This document shows positions 34,734-44,389 of a stretch of 64,000 bases of DNA, piece after piece. A program made the translations under genes and the position numbers. The DNA is from Pseudomonas botevensis (GTDB lineage: Bacteria; Pseudomonadota; Gammaproteobacteria; Pseudomonadales; Pseudomonadaceae): assembly GCF_019145475.1 (NCBI RefSeq), contig NZ_JAHTKI010000008.1, positions 148,621-212,620 on the forward strand, read 5' to 3'. Each line of letters opens with the position of its first letter. The first letter of the stretch is position 1. The notes beneath the pieces were generated by a model, which saw only the letters and a list, made by a program, of their open reading frames with translations, did not search any database and was not told where the DNA came from.

Positions 34734-34748
34734 AACAGGTATCGACTT

Positions 34749-34780
34749 GTGGGAGCGGCGTGCGACTCGCCCGCTCCCGC
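34749..34780. repeat. REP-type hairpin
   Basis: GTGGGAGCGG ... CCGCTCCCGC, an imperfect stem between convergent olsA and acpH. Probably doubles as a terminator. Confidence 0.7.
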
Positions 34781-34782
34781 CG

Positions 34783-35367
34783 TCAGGCGCTTTGTGATTC
34801 GGTGTTTTGCGCAAAATCCTGAAGCTGCGGATAGAACAGCGCGAAGTCCTCACTCAACGGTTCATACAACCGCCGCAATTCCTGCATCGCTCCCGCCAGT
34901 TCCTCAGGTCGGCTCAGGCGTCGGGAGATCCCGCGCAATACCTGCTCCAGCACTTCGAACTGCTGATACGAACCCAACCAGTCATTGGCCATCATGTGCG
35001 GCGCGATCTTCGCCAGGCGTTCGGGCAACTGTCGTTCACTGGACAGCGCGCGGTACACGTCGGACGTGAACTGCGCCAGTGGCCGGTCGGCGTAGAGCGT
35101 CCAGTCACGGGCCAGACAGTGATCGAAAAACACGTCGAGGACGATGCCGGCGTAACGCCGCCGGGTATGGGAGAAACGCCCCAACGCCGTGTCGACCAAC
35201 GGATGGCGGTCAGTAAACACGTCGATCTGGCGATGCAGTCTGATAGCCGCCTCGACCTCCGGGGCAAACTGCCCCTGCAGCTGCCCTTTGACGAAATCGC
35301 CATACAGGCTGCCGAGCAGTTGACCGGGGCGCTGGCCACCGAGGTGTAAATGTGCGAGATAGTTCAT
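34783..35367 (-). CDS. acpH: Acyl carrier protein phosphodiesterase
   Basis: 194 residues of the AcpH family, which removes the phosphopantetheine arm of acyl carrier protein. The N-terminus MNYLAHLHLGG is the family hallmark, followed by GSLYGDFVKGQL, RLHRQIDVFTDRHP and FFDHCLARDW, all metal-binding regions of this HD-like fold. Length is standard. It stands alone, convergent with olsA and divergent from arsR. Confidence 0.88.
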   Translation of the reverse strand: MNYLAHLHLGGQRPGQLLGSLYGDFVKGQLQGQFAPEVEAAIRLHRQIDVFTDRHPLVDTALGRFSHTRRRYAGIVLDVFFDHCLARDWTLYADRPLAQFTSDVYRALSSERQLPERLAKIAPHMMANDWLGSYQQFEVLEQVLRGISRRLSRPEELAGAMQELRRLYEPLSEDFALFYPQLQDFAQNTESQSA

Positions 35368-35410
35368 GGGCGCAGCTTAGCACCGCGCCGGAGTATCGAT
35401 ACACCTCACA

Positions 35411-35430
35411 TATCGTTATAACCCGATATA
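35411..35430. promoter_or_regulatory. Palindromic operator-like site 1
   Basis: ATATCG and CGATAT spaced by 8 bases, upstream of the ArsR-type gene. Related to the site at 35465-35482 and probably bound by the same regulator. Confidence 0.45.
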
Positions 35431-35464
35431 CCGATTTACTCGGTCATCAGATCGAAATCATATT

Positions 35465-35482
35465 GGTATATCGCGAAATACC
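35465..35482. promoter_or_regulatory. Palindromic operator-like site 2
   Basis: GGTATATCGCGAAATACC, an 18-base palindrome with one mismatched pair, 56 bases before the ArsR-family start codon at 35539. The perfect 8-base palindrome ATCGCGAT (35500-35507) lies between. This is likely the autoregulatory operator. Confidence 0.55.
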
Positions 35483-35538
35483 GATTTAAAGTTCGCCCCA
35501 TCGCGATATAGCGTTGCACACATCACGAGCACTCAACC

Positions 35539-35841
35539 ATGAACCTCAACCTCGACGAAATAATAAAAGCCCTGGCGCACCCGGTACGGCGAGACATCCT
35601 GCACTGGCTGAAAGACCCCACCGTCGAATTTCCCGACCAGTCCCACAGCAATGAGCACGGCGTCTGTGCCGGGCAGATCGACCAGCGTTGCGGCCTGTCG
35701 CAATCCACGGTCTCGGCCCACCTGGCAACCCTGCAACGCGCTGGCCTGGTCAGCAGCCGCAAAGTCGGCCAATGGCACTTTTTCAAACGTAACGAGGACG
35801 TGATCCAGGCGTTCCTCAGCACCCTCAGTGAAGAGCTCTGA
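35539..35841 (+). CDS. ArsR-family transcriptional repressor
   Basis: 100 residues, a compact winged-helix protein. LDEIIKALAHPVRRDILHWL is the opening helix, then GQIDQRCGLSQSTVSAHLATLQRAGLV the recognition helix (shown in parts: CGLSQSTVSAHL). It has no arsenic-type CxCxxC site; the cysteines present (in HGVCAGQ and QRCGLS) are not in a known metal arrangement. It heads a likely operon with an MFS exporter (33 bases later) and xenB. It probably represses this group through the palindromes upstream. The inducer could be an electrophile handled by XenB, which is inference. Confidence 0.88.
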   Translation: MNLNLDEIIKALAHPVRRDILHWLKDPTVEFPDQSHSNEHGVCAGQIDQRCGLSQSTVSAHLATLQRAGLVSSRKVGQWHFFKRNEDVIQAFLSTLSEEL

Positions 35842-35874
35842 CCCTTAACGTCAGCCAGCCAAAAGGATTAAACG

Positions 35875-37041
35875 ATGCCCCTCTCGCTTCTCATACTCGC
35901 CTTGAGCGCCTTCGCCATCGGCACCACCGAGTTCGTCATCATGGGCCTGCTGCCCGATGTGGCGGCCGATCTCGGGGTGTCGATTCCCGGTGCCGGCTGG
36001 CTGGTGACCGGTTACGCCCTGGGCGTGGCCATCGGTGCACCGTTCATGGCCATGGCGACCTCGAAGCTGCCGCGCAAGGCCGCCCTGGTCGCGCTGATGG
36101 GCATCTTCATTATCGGCAACCTGCTCTGCGCCATCGCCAGTGACTACAACGTGCTGATGCTGGCCCGGATCGTCACCGCCCTCTGCCACGGCGCCTTCTT
36201 CGGCATCGGTTCGGTGGTGGCGGCAAGTCTGGTGCCGGCCAACAAACGCGCGTCGGCCGTGGCGCTGATGTTCACCGGCCTGACCCTGGCCAACGTTCTC
36301 GGCGTGCCGTTGGGCACTGCGTTGGGGCAGCAGGAAGGCTGGCGTTCGACTTTCTGGGCAGTGACCGTGATCGGTGTGGTTGCGTTGATCGGCCTGATCC
36401 GTTTCCTGCCAGCGAAACATGATGAGGAAAAACTCGACATGCGCAGCGAGCTGGCGGCCCTCAAGGGCGCCGGGATCTGGCTGTCGCTGAGCATGACGGT
36501 GCTGTTCGCCGCGTCGGTCTTCACCCTGTTCACCTACGTCGCGCCGCTGCTCGGGGAAGTGACTGGCGTCTCGCCCCGTGGCGTGACCTGGACCCTGATG
36601 CTCATCGGCCTGGGCTTGACCGTCGGCAATATCATCGGCGGCAAAATGGCTGACAAAGGCCTGGCCGCAACGCTGATCGGCGTGTTCATCGCCATGGCCG
36701 TGACCTCCACCGTACTGAGCTGGACCAGCGTTGCGCTGATTCCCACCGAAATCACCCTGTTCCTCTGGGCCACCGCGTGTTTCGCCGCGGTGCCGGCCCT
36801 GCAGGTCAACGTCGTGACCTACGGCAAGGACGCACCGAACCTGGTTTCGACCCTGAACATCGGCGCATTCAACGTCGGTAACGCCCTGGGCGCCTGGGTC
36901 GGCGGCAGCGTCATCGCCCACGGCTATGGCCTGACCAGCGTGCCGCTCGCCGCCGCCGTTCTGGCGGTGCTGGCCCTGCTGGTGACCCTGATCACTTTCC
37001 GTCAGAACGGCAATGCCGCGCTGGCTTCTGCTACTCACTGA
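35875..37041 (+). CDS. MFS transporter, AraJ/DHA1-like
   Basis: 388 residues with twelve hydrophobic segments. The opening LILALSAFAIGTTEFVIMGLLPD is a hallmark of the AraJ/YdhP-like exporter branch of the major facilitator superfamily. No substrate can be inferred directly. The position between an ArsR repressor and xenB suggests efflux of a toxic compound or of a reduced product of XenB. Confidence 0.87.
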   Translation: MPLSLLILALSAFAIGTTEFVIMGLLPDVAADLGVSIPGAGWLVTGYALGVAIGAPFMAMATSKLPRKAALVALMGIFIIGNLLCAIASDYNVLMLARIVTALCHGAFFGIGSVVAASLVPANKRASAVALMFTGLTLANVLGVPLGTALGQQEGWRSTFWAVTVIGVVALIGLIRFLPAKHDEEKLDMRSELAALKGAGIWLSLSMTVLFAASVFTLFTYVAPLLGEVTGVSPRGVTWTLMLIGLGLTVGNIIGGKMADKGLAATLIGVFIAMAVTSTVLSWTSVALIPTEITLFLWATACFAAVPALQVNVVTYGKDAPNLVSTLNIGAFNVGNALGAWVGGSVIAHGYGLTSVPLAAAVLAVLALLVTLITFRQNGNAALASATH

Positions 37042-37072
37042 TTCATTCAATAACTCACGAGGGTTGTATTTC

Positions 37073-38122
37073 ATGGCAACTATTTTCGATCCGATCAAAC
37101 TGGGCGACCTCGAGCTGTCCAACCGCATCATCATGGCGCCGCTGACCCGCTGCCGCGCCGACGAAGGCCGCGTACCCAATGCGCTGATGGCCGAGTACTA
37201 CGTGCAACGCGCCTCCGCCGGCCTGATCCTCAGCGAAGCCACTTCCGTGACCCCGATGGGCGTCGGCTACCCGGACACCCCCGGCATCTGGTCCAACGAT
37301 CAGGTACGTGGCTGGACCAACGTGACCAAAGCCATCCACGCCGCCGGTGGCAAGATCTTCCTGCAACTGTGGCACGTCGGACGTATTTCCCACCCGTCGT
37401 ACCTGAACGGTGAAGCGCCGGTCGCCCCAAGCGCCCTGCAACCCAAAGGCCACGTCAGCCTGGTGCGTCCACTGGCCGACTACCCGACGCCACGCGCTCT
37501 GGAAACCGCTGAAATCGCCGACATCGTCGACGCCTACCGCACCGGTGCCGAGAACGCCAAGGCCGCCGGTTTCGACGGCGTGGAAATCCACAGCGCCAAC
37601 GGTTACCTGCTCGACCAGTTCCTGCAAAGCAGCACCAACCAGCGCACCGACAACTACGGCGGCTCCCTGGAAAACCGTGCCCGCTTGTTGCTGGAAGTGA
37701 CCGACGCGGCCATCGACGTCTGGGGCGCCGGCCGTGTCGGCGTACACCTGGCGCCACGCGCCGACTCCCATGACATGGGCGACGACAACCTGGCCGAGAC
37801 CTTCACCTACGTCGCTCGCGAACTGGGCAAGCGCGGCATCGCGTTCATTTGCTCCCGCGAAAAAGAAGGCGCCGACAGCCTCGGCCCACAATTGAAAGAA
37901 GCGTTCGGTGGCGTGTACATCGCCAACGAGCGTTTCACCAAGGACAGCGCCAATGAATGGCTGGCCAGCGGCAAGGCCGACGCCGTGGCATTCGGCGTAC
38001 CGTTCATTGCCAACCCGGACCTGCCGGCGCGCCTGAAGGCCGATGCGCCGTTGAACCAGCCGCACCCGGAAACGTTCTACGGCAAAGGCCCGGTCGGCTA
38101 CCTCGACTACCCGACGCTGTAA
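37073..38122 (+). CDS. xenB: Ene-reductase XenB (Old Yellow Enzyme family)
   Basis: 349 residues very like xenobiotic reductase B of P. fluorescens I-C, an FMN enzyme that uses NADPH to reduce nitro compounds (nitroglycerin, TNT) and activated alkenes. MAPLTRCRAD opens the barrel, the catalytic pair H173/N176 is in EIHSANGYLL, and VGVHLAPRADSHDMGD lies near residue 223. The ATG at 37073 starts the family MATIFDPIKLG. It is the third gene of the ArsR-MFS-xenB group and ends in a strong terminator. Confidence 0.92.
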   Translation: MATIFDPIKLGDLELSNRIIMAPLTRCRADEGRVPNALMAEYYVQRASAGLILSEATSVTPMGVGYPDTPGIWSNDQVRGWTNVTKAIHAAGGKIFLQLWHVGRISHPSYLNGEAPVAPSALQPKGHVSLVRPLADYPTPRALETAEIADIVDAYRTGAENAKAAGFDGVEIHSANGYLLDQFLQSSTNQRTDNYGGSLENRARLLLEVTDAAIDVWGAGRVGVHLAPRADSHDMGDDNLAETFTYVARELGKRGIAFICSREKEGADSLGPQLKEAFGGVYIANERFTKDSANEWLASGKADAVAFGVPFIANPDLPARLKADAPLNQPHPETFYGKGPVGYLDYPTL

Positions 38123-38140
38123 CCTTTAGTTAGTTGTAAC

Positions 38141-38176
38141 AAAAGGCCCCGACTCGCAAGAGCCGGGGCCTTTTTT
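38141..38176 (+). terminator. Rho-independent terminator after xenB
   Basis: AAAAGGCCCCG paired with CGGGGCCTTTTTT, with a 12-base loop that itself contains a short stem. It sits 18 bases after the xenB stop codon. Confidence 0.9.
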
Positions 38177-38285
38177 ATTAGTTATAAAAAACACTCAACG
38201 ACATAAACCATTACACACCTCGCATGCAAACAAACTTGAGCACTGTTACTTTTAAAACTTACCAACCCAGCACAGAGATTTTTTC

Positions 38286-38927
38286 ATGGATGATATAGAA
38301 AGCTTCATTTCCGGCATTTCGAGCACAGAAGATAAAAGTTACATAGACCGCGCAAGAGAATACTTGTCCGGATTAAACAAAGATGAGCTCAAAGAGTTCC
38401 TGGAAAAGCACAGGCATGTGGAAAGATTCAATGCAAATGCCGAAAAAGCTGCAAAAGAGCAGCCGATCCAATGGAACCCCGTCAGTAAGATGACCAATGA
38501 AACCGGCGTTCTGATCTATATCTACAACACCACCCGAGAAAACTTCTCCCTGACCAAAGCCAGTTGGGACAGCAGTCAGCTGCCGCTGAAGGAGTTTGAT
38601 CTCGGCGCGGGCGACTATACGTCATTCATACTTCGCGATGATCGACTCAGACGTATCAGCAACGCAAAGTCTATATTTCGCAGTTCGAAAATAAAACATG
38701 AATTTACTTATAAAAGCGCTGAAAGAGCCTTCACATTCTCAACAGAAGCACAACTCTATCTGCGTTACGAACCGTTGGCTTTTGGTAATACTACAACGGT
38801 GTCACGACAATACAACACGCGGTCGACCGGAAAGACCGAGCTTTTGTGCAGCACCGAGTTGACACAACGCCAAAATACTTCGCCTTATAGTTACGCCATG
38901 AAGATCGTAATCCGCGAAGCAAACTGA
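38286..38927 (+). CDS. Orphan protein of unknown function, AT-richer
   Basis: 213 residues, not recognised. An N-terminal helical part (about 1-62: KSYIDRAREYLSGLNKDELKEFLEKH) is joined to a strand-rich C-terminal part starting ETGVLIYIYNTTRENFSL, with a repeated turn-strand pattern to the end (SYAMKIVIREAN). The second half recalls small beta-sandwich lipid-binding or toxin-like folds such as the aegerolysin type, but I cannot confirm this. No signal peptide. The DNA is clearly AT-richer than its neighbours, with codon choice to match, suggesting recent arrival. It stands alone between the xenB terminator and emhR. Confidence 0.65.
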   Translation: MDDIESFISGISSTEDKSYIDRAREYLSGLNKDELKEFLEKHRHVERFNANAEKAAKEQPIQWNPVSKMTNETGVLIYIYNTTRENFSLTKASWDSSQLPLKEFDLGAGDYTSFILRDDRLRRISNAKSIFRSSKIKHEFTYKSAERAFTFSTEAQLYLRYEPLAFGNTTTVSRQYNTRSTGKTELLCSTELTQRQNTSPYSYAMKIVIREAN

Positions 38928-38946
38928 AGCGCACGTTTTTTTCACC

Positions 38947-38973
38947 AGCAAGCGCCCTGACAAGGCGCTTGCT
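38947..38973. repeat. Inverted repeat after orphan gene
   Basis: AGCAAGCGCC/GGCGCTTGCT, a 10-bp perfect stem with a 7-base loop, starting 19 bases after the orphan gene stop codon. The T-run precedes rather than follows the stem, so it is an atypical terminator at best. Confidence 0.5.
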
Positions 38974-39164
38974 GTGCATGGAGAAATTGACTGCCGGATC
39001 AACCAAGGGAAGATATACAAAATCCCTACAAAATACGTAGCTCGCTATGTTTCAACTCGAACCGCAGCGGTATATAAAAGCATCCCATTGCAGCGGGGCG
39101 AGCGAACAGGGATCTTCATTCGCCTCCATCATCGACACAAACTGATCCAATTACGTATTTTGTT

Positions 39165-39797
39165 TCATTTGCGCAGGCTGGGGCTCAAGCGCAGCATATC
39201 CAGCCCGGTTTCGACCCAGCGCTCGGCTTCGGCGTGCAGTTCAAAGCTGTCAGGCACCAACAGCCAGCCGTACAACAGGCCATCGATGTACGCGTGAATG
39301 CTGATGGCCGCGCGGGCAGTGTCGAGATCCGCCGGCAACTGGCCGCGATTCACGGCGTTGCGCAAGGTCAAGCCGATACGCAGATTGCATTCGAGACTGG
39401 CTTCCCGACGCTGTTGGCGCAGATCGCACATTTCATCGGTGAACTCGCACTTATGAAACAGAATTTCGTTGATACGCCGGGTCTTCGGATCCAGCGCAAC
39501 TTGATGAAACAAATGAATCAGCAGCTTGCGCATGCAGCCCAGTGGATCGAGTTCGTCCTCGCTCTCACTGGCTCTGGCCAGTTCATCCAGCGGCTCTTTG
39601 AGGGTATCGAGCATCGCCTGCAACAGATCGGCCTTATTGCTGAAATGCCAGTAGATGGCGCCGCGAGTCACGCCGGCCAGGCTGGCGATATCCGCCAGCG
39701 TGGTACGCGCCACGCCCCGTTCATAGAAGGCTTTCTGGGCGGCTTCGAGAATCTGGCTTCTGGTTTCTTGAGCTTCCTCTTTGGTACGACGGACCAT
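39165..39797 (-). CDS. emhR: TetR-family repressor EmhR (TtgR-like)
   Basis: 210 residues matching TtgR of P. putida and EmhR of P. fluorescens. The N-terminus [16 protein letters not shown] and the helix-turn-helix [25 protein letters not shown] (shown in parts: [13 protein letters not shown], about 40-52) are near-identical. The centre has [16 protein letters not shown] and the end [12 protein letters not shown]. It represses its own gene and the divergent emhABC operon and lets go when antibiotics, solvents or flavonoids bind. The operator lies in the gap upstream. Confidence 0.93.
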   Translation of the reverse strand: MVRRTKEEAQETRSQILEAAQKAFYERGVARTTLADIASLAGVTRGAIYWHFSNKADLLQAMLDTLKEPLDELARASESEDELDPLGCMRKLLIHLFHQVALDPKTRRINEILFHKCEFTDEMCDLRQQRREASLECNLRIGLTLRNAVNRGQLPADLDTARAAISIHAYIDGLLYGWLLVPDSFELHAEAERWVETGLDMLRLSPSLRK

Positions 39798-39944
39798 GAC
39801 AGTAAAACCTCAAACAGGATGTTTCAGGGATGGCTGAATATCCGCTGAATAAAAAGGGGGTGATCTCTCGTGGATCGACGCCCCGGCCTACAATTTCAGA
39901 CCTTGCGACGACTTTTGTATCAGGGTGGGTACGCGGCCAAGGTG

Positions 39945-39970
39945 TTTACAAACAACCATGAACGTAAGTA
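39945..39970. promoter_or_regulatory. EmhR/TtgR operator
   Basis: TTTACAAACAACCATGAACG followed by TAAGTA, an imperfect inverted repeat matching the known TtgR operator (TTTACAAACAACCATGAATGTAAG) at nearly all positions. It lies between emhR and emhA. Confidence 0.85.
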
Positions 39971-40063
39971 TATTCCTTAGCAAGCTACTTATCCACCCGG
40001 CACCTGATTTTTACCCTTCCACACTTCTTGTGCGCTTTTCGCGCGCCTGACCCGAGGATCTTC

Positions 40064-41221
40064 ATGCAATTCAAGCCAGCTGTTACCGCTCTGGTCACTG
40101 CCGTCGCCCTGGCATCGCTGCTCAGCGGATGTAAAAAGGAAGAGGCGGCTCCCGCCGCACCACCTCCTCAGGTCGGCGTCGTCACCCTGCAACCACAAGC
40201 GTTCACCCTCACGTCCGAACTGCCGGGGCGCACCAGTGCGTTCCGCATCGCTGAAGTTCGACCGCAGGTCAACGGCATCATTCTCAAGCGTCTGTTCAAG
40301 GAAGGCGGCGATGTCAAAGCCGGCCAGCAGCTGTATCAGATCGATCCGTCGGTCTATGAAGCGACCCTGAAAAGCGCCGAAGCCAACCTGCGTTCGACCA
40401 AGTCGATCTCAGACCGCTACAAGCAACTGGTCGATGAGCAAGCGGTCAGCCGTCAGGAATACGACACCGCCGTGGCCAACCGCCTGCAATCGGAAGCGTC
40501 CTTGCAGACCGCACAGATCAACGTGCGCTACACCAAGGTCTACGCGCCGATTTCCGGGCGTATCGGCCGCTCTTCGGTGACCGAAGGCGCGCTCGTCAGC
40601 AGCGGCCAGACCGACGCCATGGCCGTGATCCAGCAGCTCGACCCGATCTACGTCGACGTCACCCAGTCCTCGGTGGAACTGCTGGAACTGCGCCGCGAAC
40701 TGGAAAGCGGTCGTCTGCAAAAGGCCGGCGACAACGCCGCTGCGGTCAAGCTGACCCTGGAAGACGGCAGCCAGTACAAACTCGACGGTAAGCTGGAATT
40801 CTCCGAAGTGTCGGTCGACCAGACCACCGGTTCGGTGACCCTGCGCGCCGTGTTCCCGAACCCGGATCACACCCTGCTGCCAGGCATGTTCGTGCACGCC
40901 CAGTTGCAGGCCGGTGTGAACAGCGCAGCGATTCTCGCCCCACAGCAAGGCGTGACCCGCGACCTCAAAGGCACGCCAACCGCTCTGGTGGTCGGCCCGG
41001 ACAACAAGGTCGAACTGCGTCAGCTCAAGGCCAGCCGCACCGTCGGCAGCCAGTGGCTGATCGAAGACGGCCTGAAGGCCGGCGATCGCCTGATCACCGA
41101 AGGGCTGCAATTCGTCAAGCCAGGCATCGAAGTCAAGCCGAGCGAAGCGACCAACGTTGGCGCAAAGAACCCGGCCCCCGCTCAGGCAGCTGACAAAGCC
41201 GCCGGCGGCAAAGGGGAGTAA
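40064..41221 (+). CDS. emhA: RND efflux periplasmic adaptor EmhA
   Basis: 385 residues, the membrane-fusion (adaptor) subunit of a MexAB-OprM-type pump. A lipoprotein signal ends SLLSGCKK (lipid on Cys23). The domains are the N-terminal barrel (GVVTLQPQAFTLTSELPGRT), the hairpin with TKSISDRYKQLVDEQAVSRQ and LQTAQINVRYTKVYAPISG, and a proline/alanine-rich end. It links inner-membrane EmhB to outer-membrane EmhC. The ATG at 40064 gives the lipoprotein signal. It is four bases from emhB and is controlled by EmhR. Confidence 0.92.
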   Translation: MQFKPAVTALVTAVALASLLSGCKKEEAAPAAPPPQVGVVTLQPQAFTLTSELPGRTSAFRIAEVRPQVNGIILKRLFKEGGDVKAGQQLYQIDPSVYEATLKSAEANLRSTKSISDRYKQLVDEQAVSRQEYDTAVANRLQSEASLQTAQINVRYTKVYAPISGRIGRSSVTEGALVSSGQTDAMAVIQQLDPIYVDVTQSSVELLELRRELESGRLQKAGDNAAAVKLTLEDGSQYKLDGKLEFSEVSVDQTTGSVTLRAVFPNPDHTLLPGMFVHAQLQAGVNSAAILAPQQGVTRDLKGTPTALVVGPDNKVELRQLKASRTVGSQWLIEDGLKAGDRLITEGLQFVKPGIEVKPSEATNVGAKNPAPAQAADKAAGGKGE

Positions 41222-41224
41222 CCC

Positions 41225-44200
41225 ATGTCAAAATTTTTCATCGACCGTCCGATTTTCGCCTGGGTAATTGCCCTGGTGATCATGTTGGTCGGGGCACTCT
41301 CGATCCTGAAATTGCCGATCAACCAGTACCCGAGCATCGCGCCACCGGCCATTGCGATCCAGGTGACCTACCCGGGTGCGTCCGCACAGACCGTGCAGGA
41401 CACCGTGGTTCAAGTGATCGAACAGCAGCTCAACGGTATCGACAACCTGCGTTATGTGTCGTCGGAAAGTAACTCCGACGGCAGCATGACCATCACCGCG
41501 ACCTTCGAGCAAGGCACCAACTCCGACACCGCGCAGGTCCAGGTCCAGAACAAGCTGAACCTGGCCACCCCGCTGCTGCCGCAGGAAGTGCAGCAACAGG
41601 GTATCCGTGTGACCAAGGCAGTGAAGAACTTCCTCCTGGTGATCGGCGTGGTGTCGCGTGACGGCAGCATGACCAAGGACGACCTGTCCAACTACATCGT
41701 GTCGAACATGCAGGACCCGATTTCGCGGACCGCCGGTGTCGGTGACTTCCAGGTCTTCGGTGCCCAGTACGCGATGCGCATCTGGCTCGACCCGGCCAAG
41801 TTGAACAACTTCAACCTGACCCCGGTCGACGTGAAAACCGCCATCGCGGCGCAGAACGTCCAGGTGTCGTCCGGTCAGCTCGGCGGCTTGCCTGCCGTGC
41901 AGGGCCAGCAACTGAACGCCACGATCATCGGCAAGACCCGTCTGCAGACCGCCGAGCAGTTCAAGGAAATCCTGCTCAAGGTCAACAAGGACGGCTCGCA
42001 GGTTCGCCTCAAAGACGTCGCCGATGTCGGCCTCGGTGGCGAGAACTACGCGGTCAGCGCCCAGTTCAACGGCAGCCCGGCATCCGGTCTGGCGGTGAAA
42101 CTGGCCAACGGCGCCAACGCCCTCGACACCGCCAAAGCCCTGCGCAAGACAATTGACGACCTCAAGCCGTTCTTCCCGCAAGGCATGGAAGTGGTGTTCC
42201 CGTACGACACCACCCCGGTGGTGACCGAATCGATCAAGGGTGTGGTTGAAACCTTGGTCGAAGCGATCGTGCTGGTGTTCCTGGTGATGTTCCTGTTCCT
42301 GCAGAACTTCCGCGCCACCGTCATCACCACGATGACCGTGCCGGTGGTATTGCTCGGTACGTTCGGCATCCTCGCCGCCGCCGGTTTCAGCATCAACACC
42401 CTGACCATGTTCGGCATGGTGCTGGCCATCGGCTTGCTGGTGGACGACGCCATCGTCGTGGTGGAAAACGTCGAACGGGTGATGAGCGAAGAAGGCTTGT
42501 CACCGAAGGAAGCAACCAAGAAGTCCATGGGCCAGATCCAGGGCGCACTGGTCGGTATCGCGCTGGTGCTGTCGGCGGTACTGCTGCCGATGGCGTTCTT
42601 CAGCGGCTCGACCGGTGTGATCTACAAGCAGTTCTCGATCACCATCGTTTCGGCCATGGCACTGTCGGTGATGGTTGCCCTGATCTTCACCCCGGCACTC
42701 TGCGCCACCATGCTCAAGGCGATTCCGCACGGTGAGCACGGCGCGCCGAAAAAAGGCTTCTTCGGCTGGTTCAACCGCAACTTCGACCGTGGTGTTCGTG
42801 GCTACGAGCGTGGCGTGGGCAATATCCTGCAGCGCAAGGCGCCGTATCTGCTGGCTTATCTGCTGATCGTGGTCGGCATGGTCTGGCTGTTCACCCGCAT
42901 TCCGACTGCATTCCTTCCGGAAGAAGACCAAGGCGTACTGTTCGCCCAGGTGCAGACCCCGGCCGGTTCGACTGCCCAGCGCACTCAAGTGGTCGTGGAT
43001 GAAATGCGTGAGTATCTGCTGCGTCCGACCAAGGACGGCGGCGAAGGCGACGCGGTAGCCTCGGTGTTCACCGTGACCGGCTTCAACTTCGCCGGCCGTG
43101 GCCAGAGCTCGGGGATGGCGTTCATCATGCTCAAGCCATGGCACGAGCGTAATGCCGACAACAGTGTGTTCAGCCTCGCCGCCCGCGCCCAGCAGCATTT
43201 CTTCGGTTTCCGCGACGCGATGGTGTTCGCCTTCGCCCCGCCTGCGGTACTGGAACTGGGCAACGCCACCGGTTTCGACGTGTTCCTGCAAGACCGCGCC
43301 GGTATCGGTCACGACAAGCTGATGGCTGCCCGCAACCAGTTCCTGGGCATGGCCGCGCAGAGCAAGGTGCTCACCCAGGTGCGCCCGAACGGCCTGAACG
43401 ACGAGCCGCAGTTCCAGCTGGAAATCGATGACGAGAAGGCCAGTGCCCTGGGCATTACCATCGCCGACATCAACAACACGCTGTCGATCGCGTTGGGCAG
43501 TAGCTACGTCAACGACTTCATCGACCGTGGTCGGGTGAAGAAAGTCTACGTACAGGGCCAGCCGGACTCGCGCATGAGCCCCGAAGACCTGAAGAAGTGG
43601 TACGTGCGCAACGCCGCCGGCACCATGGTTCCGTTCTCGGCCTTCGCCAAGGGCGAGTGGATCTACGGCTCGCCGAAACTGGCGCGTTACAACGGCGTGG
43701 AAGCACTGGAGATCCTGGGTGCCCCGGCGCCGGGTTACTCGACCGGTGAAGCGATGGCCGAAGTCGAAGCGATCGCCAAGAAGCTGCCGGCCGGTGTCGG
43801 TATTTCCTGGACCGGTCTGTCCTACGAGGAACGTCTGTCGGGCTCGCAAGCACCGGCGCTGTACGCCCTCTCGCTGCTGATGGTGTTCCTGTGTCTGGCG
43901 GCGCTGTATGAGAGCTGGTCGATTCCGATCGCGGTCATGCTGGTGGTGCCGCTGGGGATCATCGGTGCGCTGATGGCCACCAGCCTGCGCGGCCTGTCCA
44001 ACGACGTGTACTTCCAGGTGGGGCTGTTGACGACCATCGGTCTGGCGGCTAAAAACGCCATTCTGATCGTCGAGTTCGCCAAGGAGCTGCACGAGCAGGG
44101 CCGCAGTCTGCGCGATGCCGCCATCGAAGCGTGCCGCATGCGTCTGCGACCGATCATCATGACGTCGCTGGCCTTCGTCCTCGGCGTGGTGCCGCTGGCG

Positions 44201-44389
44201 ATTTCCACCGGCGCGGGTTCCGGCAGTCAACACGCGATCGGTACGGGCGTGATTGGCGGTATGCTCACGGCAACGATCCTGGCGATTTTCTGGGTTCCAC
44301 TGTTCTTCGTCACTGTGTCGTCCATGGGCCAGCGCAAAAACGCCGGCAAGGATGACGCCATAGAAACTCCTAAAGAGGCTGGCCAATGA
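41225..44389 (+). CDS. emhB: RND efflux transporter EmhB
   Basis: 1054 residues, the inner-membrane proton-driven pump of the HAE-1 family. It starts [17 protein letters not shown] and has twelve membrane helices in the usual two halves with large periplasmic loops. The proton-relay aspartates are in [15 protein letters not shown] (near 407-408). The C-terminal half has [17 protein letters not shown], with the partner lysine. Substrates of EmhABC/TtgABC are hydrophobic antibiotics, chloramphenicol, aromatic hydrocarbons and flavonoids. Its stop codon overlaps the emhC start (ATGA). Confidence 0.94.
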   Translation: MSKFFIDRPIFAWVIALVIMLVGALSILKLPINQYPSIAPPAIAIQVTYPGASAQTVQDTVVQVIEQQLNGIDNLRYVSSESNSDGSMTITATFEQGTNSDTAQVQVQNKLNLATPLLPQEVQQQGIRVTKAVKNFLLVIGVVSRDGSMTKDDLSNYIVSNMQDPISRTAGVGDFQVFGAQYAMRIWLDPAKLNNFNLTPVDVKTAIAAQNVQVSSGQLGGLPAVQGQQLNATIIGKTRLQTAEQFKEILLKVNKDGSQVRLKDVADVGLGGENYAVSAQFNGSPASGLAVKLANGANALDTAKALRKTIDDLKPFFPQGMEVVFPYDTTPVVTESIKGVVETLVEAIVLVFLVMFLFLQNFRATVITTMTVPVVLLGTFGILAAAGFSINTLTMFGMVLAIGLLVDDAIVVVENVERVMSEEGLSPKEATKKSMGQIQGALVGIALVLSAVLLPMAFFSGSTGVIYKQFSITIVSAMALSVMVALIFTPALCATMLKAIPHGEHGAPKKGFFGWFNRNFDRGVRGYERGVGNILQRKAPYLLAYLLIVVGMVWLFTRIPTAFLPEEDQGVLFAQVQTPAGSTAQRTQVVVDEMREYLLRPTKDGGEGDAVASVFTVTGFNFAGRGQSSGMAFIMLKPWHERNADNSVFSLAARAQQHFFGFRDAMVFAFAPPAVLELGNATGFDVFLQDRAGIGHDKLMAARNQFLGMAAQSKVLTQVRPNGLNDEPQFQLEIDDEKASALGITIADINNTLSIALGSSYVNDFIDRGRVKKVYVQGQPDSRMSPEDLKKWYVRNAAGTMVPFSAFAKGEWIYGSPKLARYNGVEALEILGAPAPGYSTGEAMAEVEAIAKKLPAGVGISWTGLSYEERLSGSQAPALYALSLLMVFLCLAALYESWSIPIAVMLVVPLGIIGALMATSLRGLSNDVYFQVGLLTTIGLAAKNAILIVEFAKELHEQGRSLRDAAIEACRMRLRPIIMTSLAFVLGVVPLAISTGAGSGSQHAIGTGVIGGMLTATILAIFWVPLFFVTVSSMGQRKNAGKDDAIETPKEAGQ

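Noticed and set aside
38947..38973. Hairpin as a standard terminator
   Set aside because: The T-run lies before the stem rather than after it on the coding strand, so it does not meet the usual pattern.
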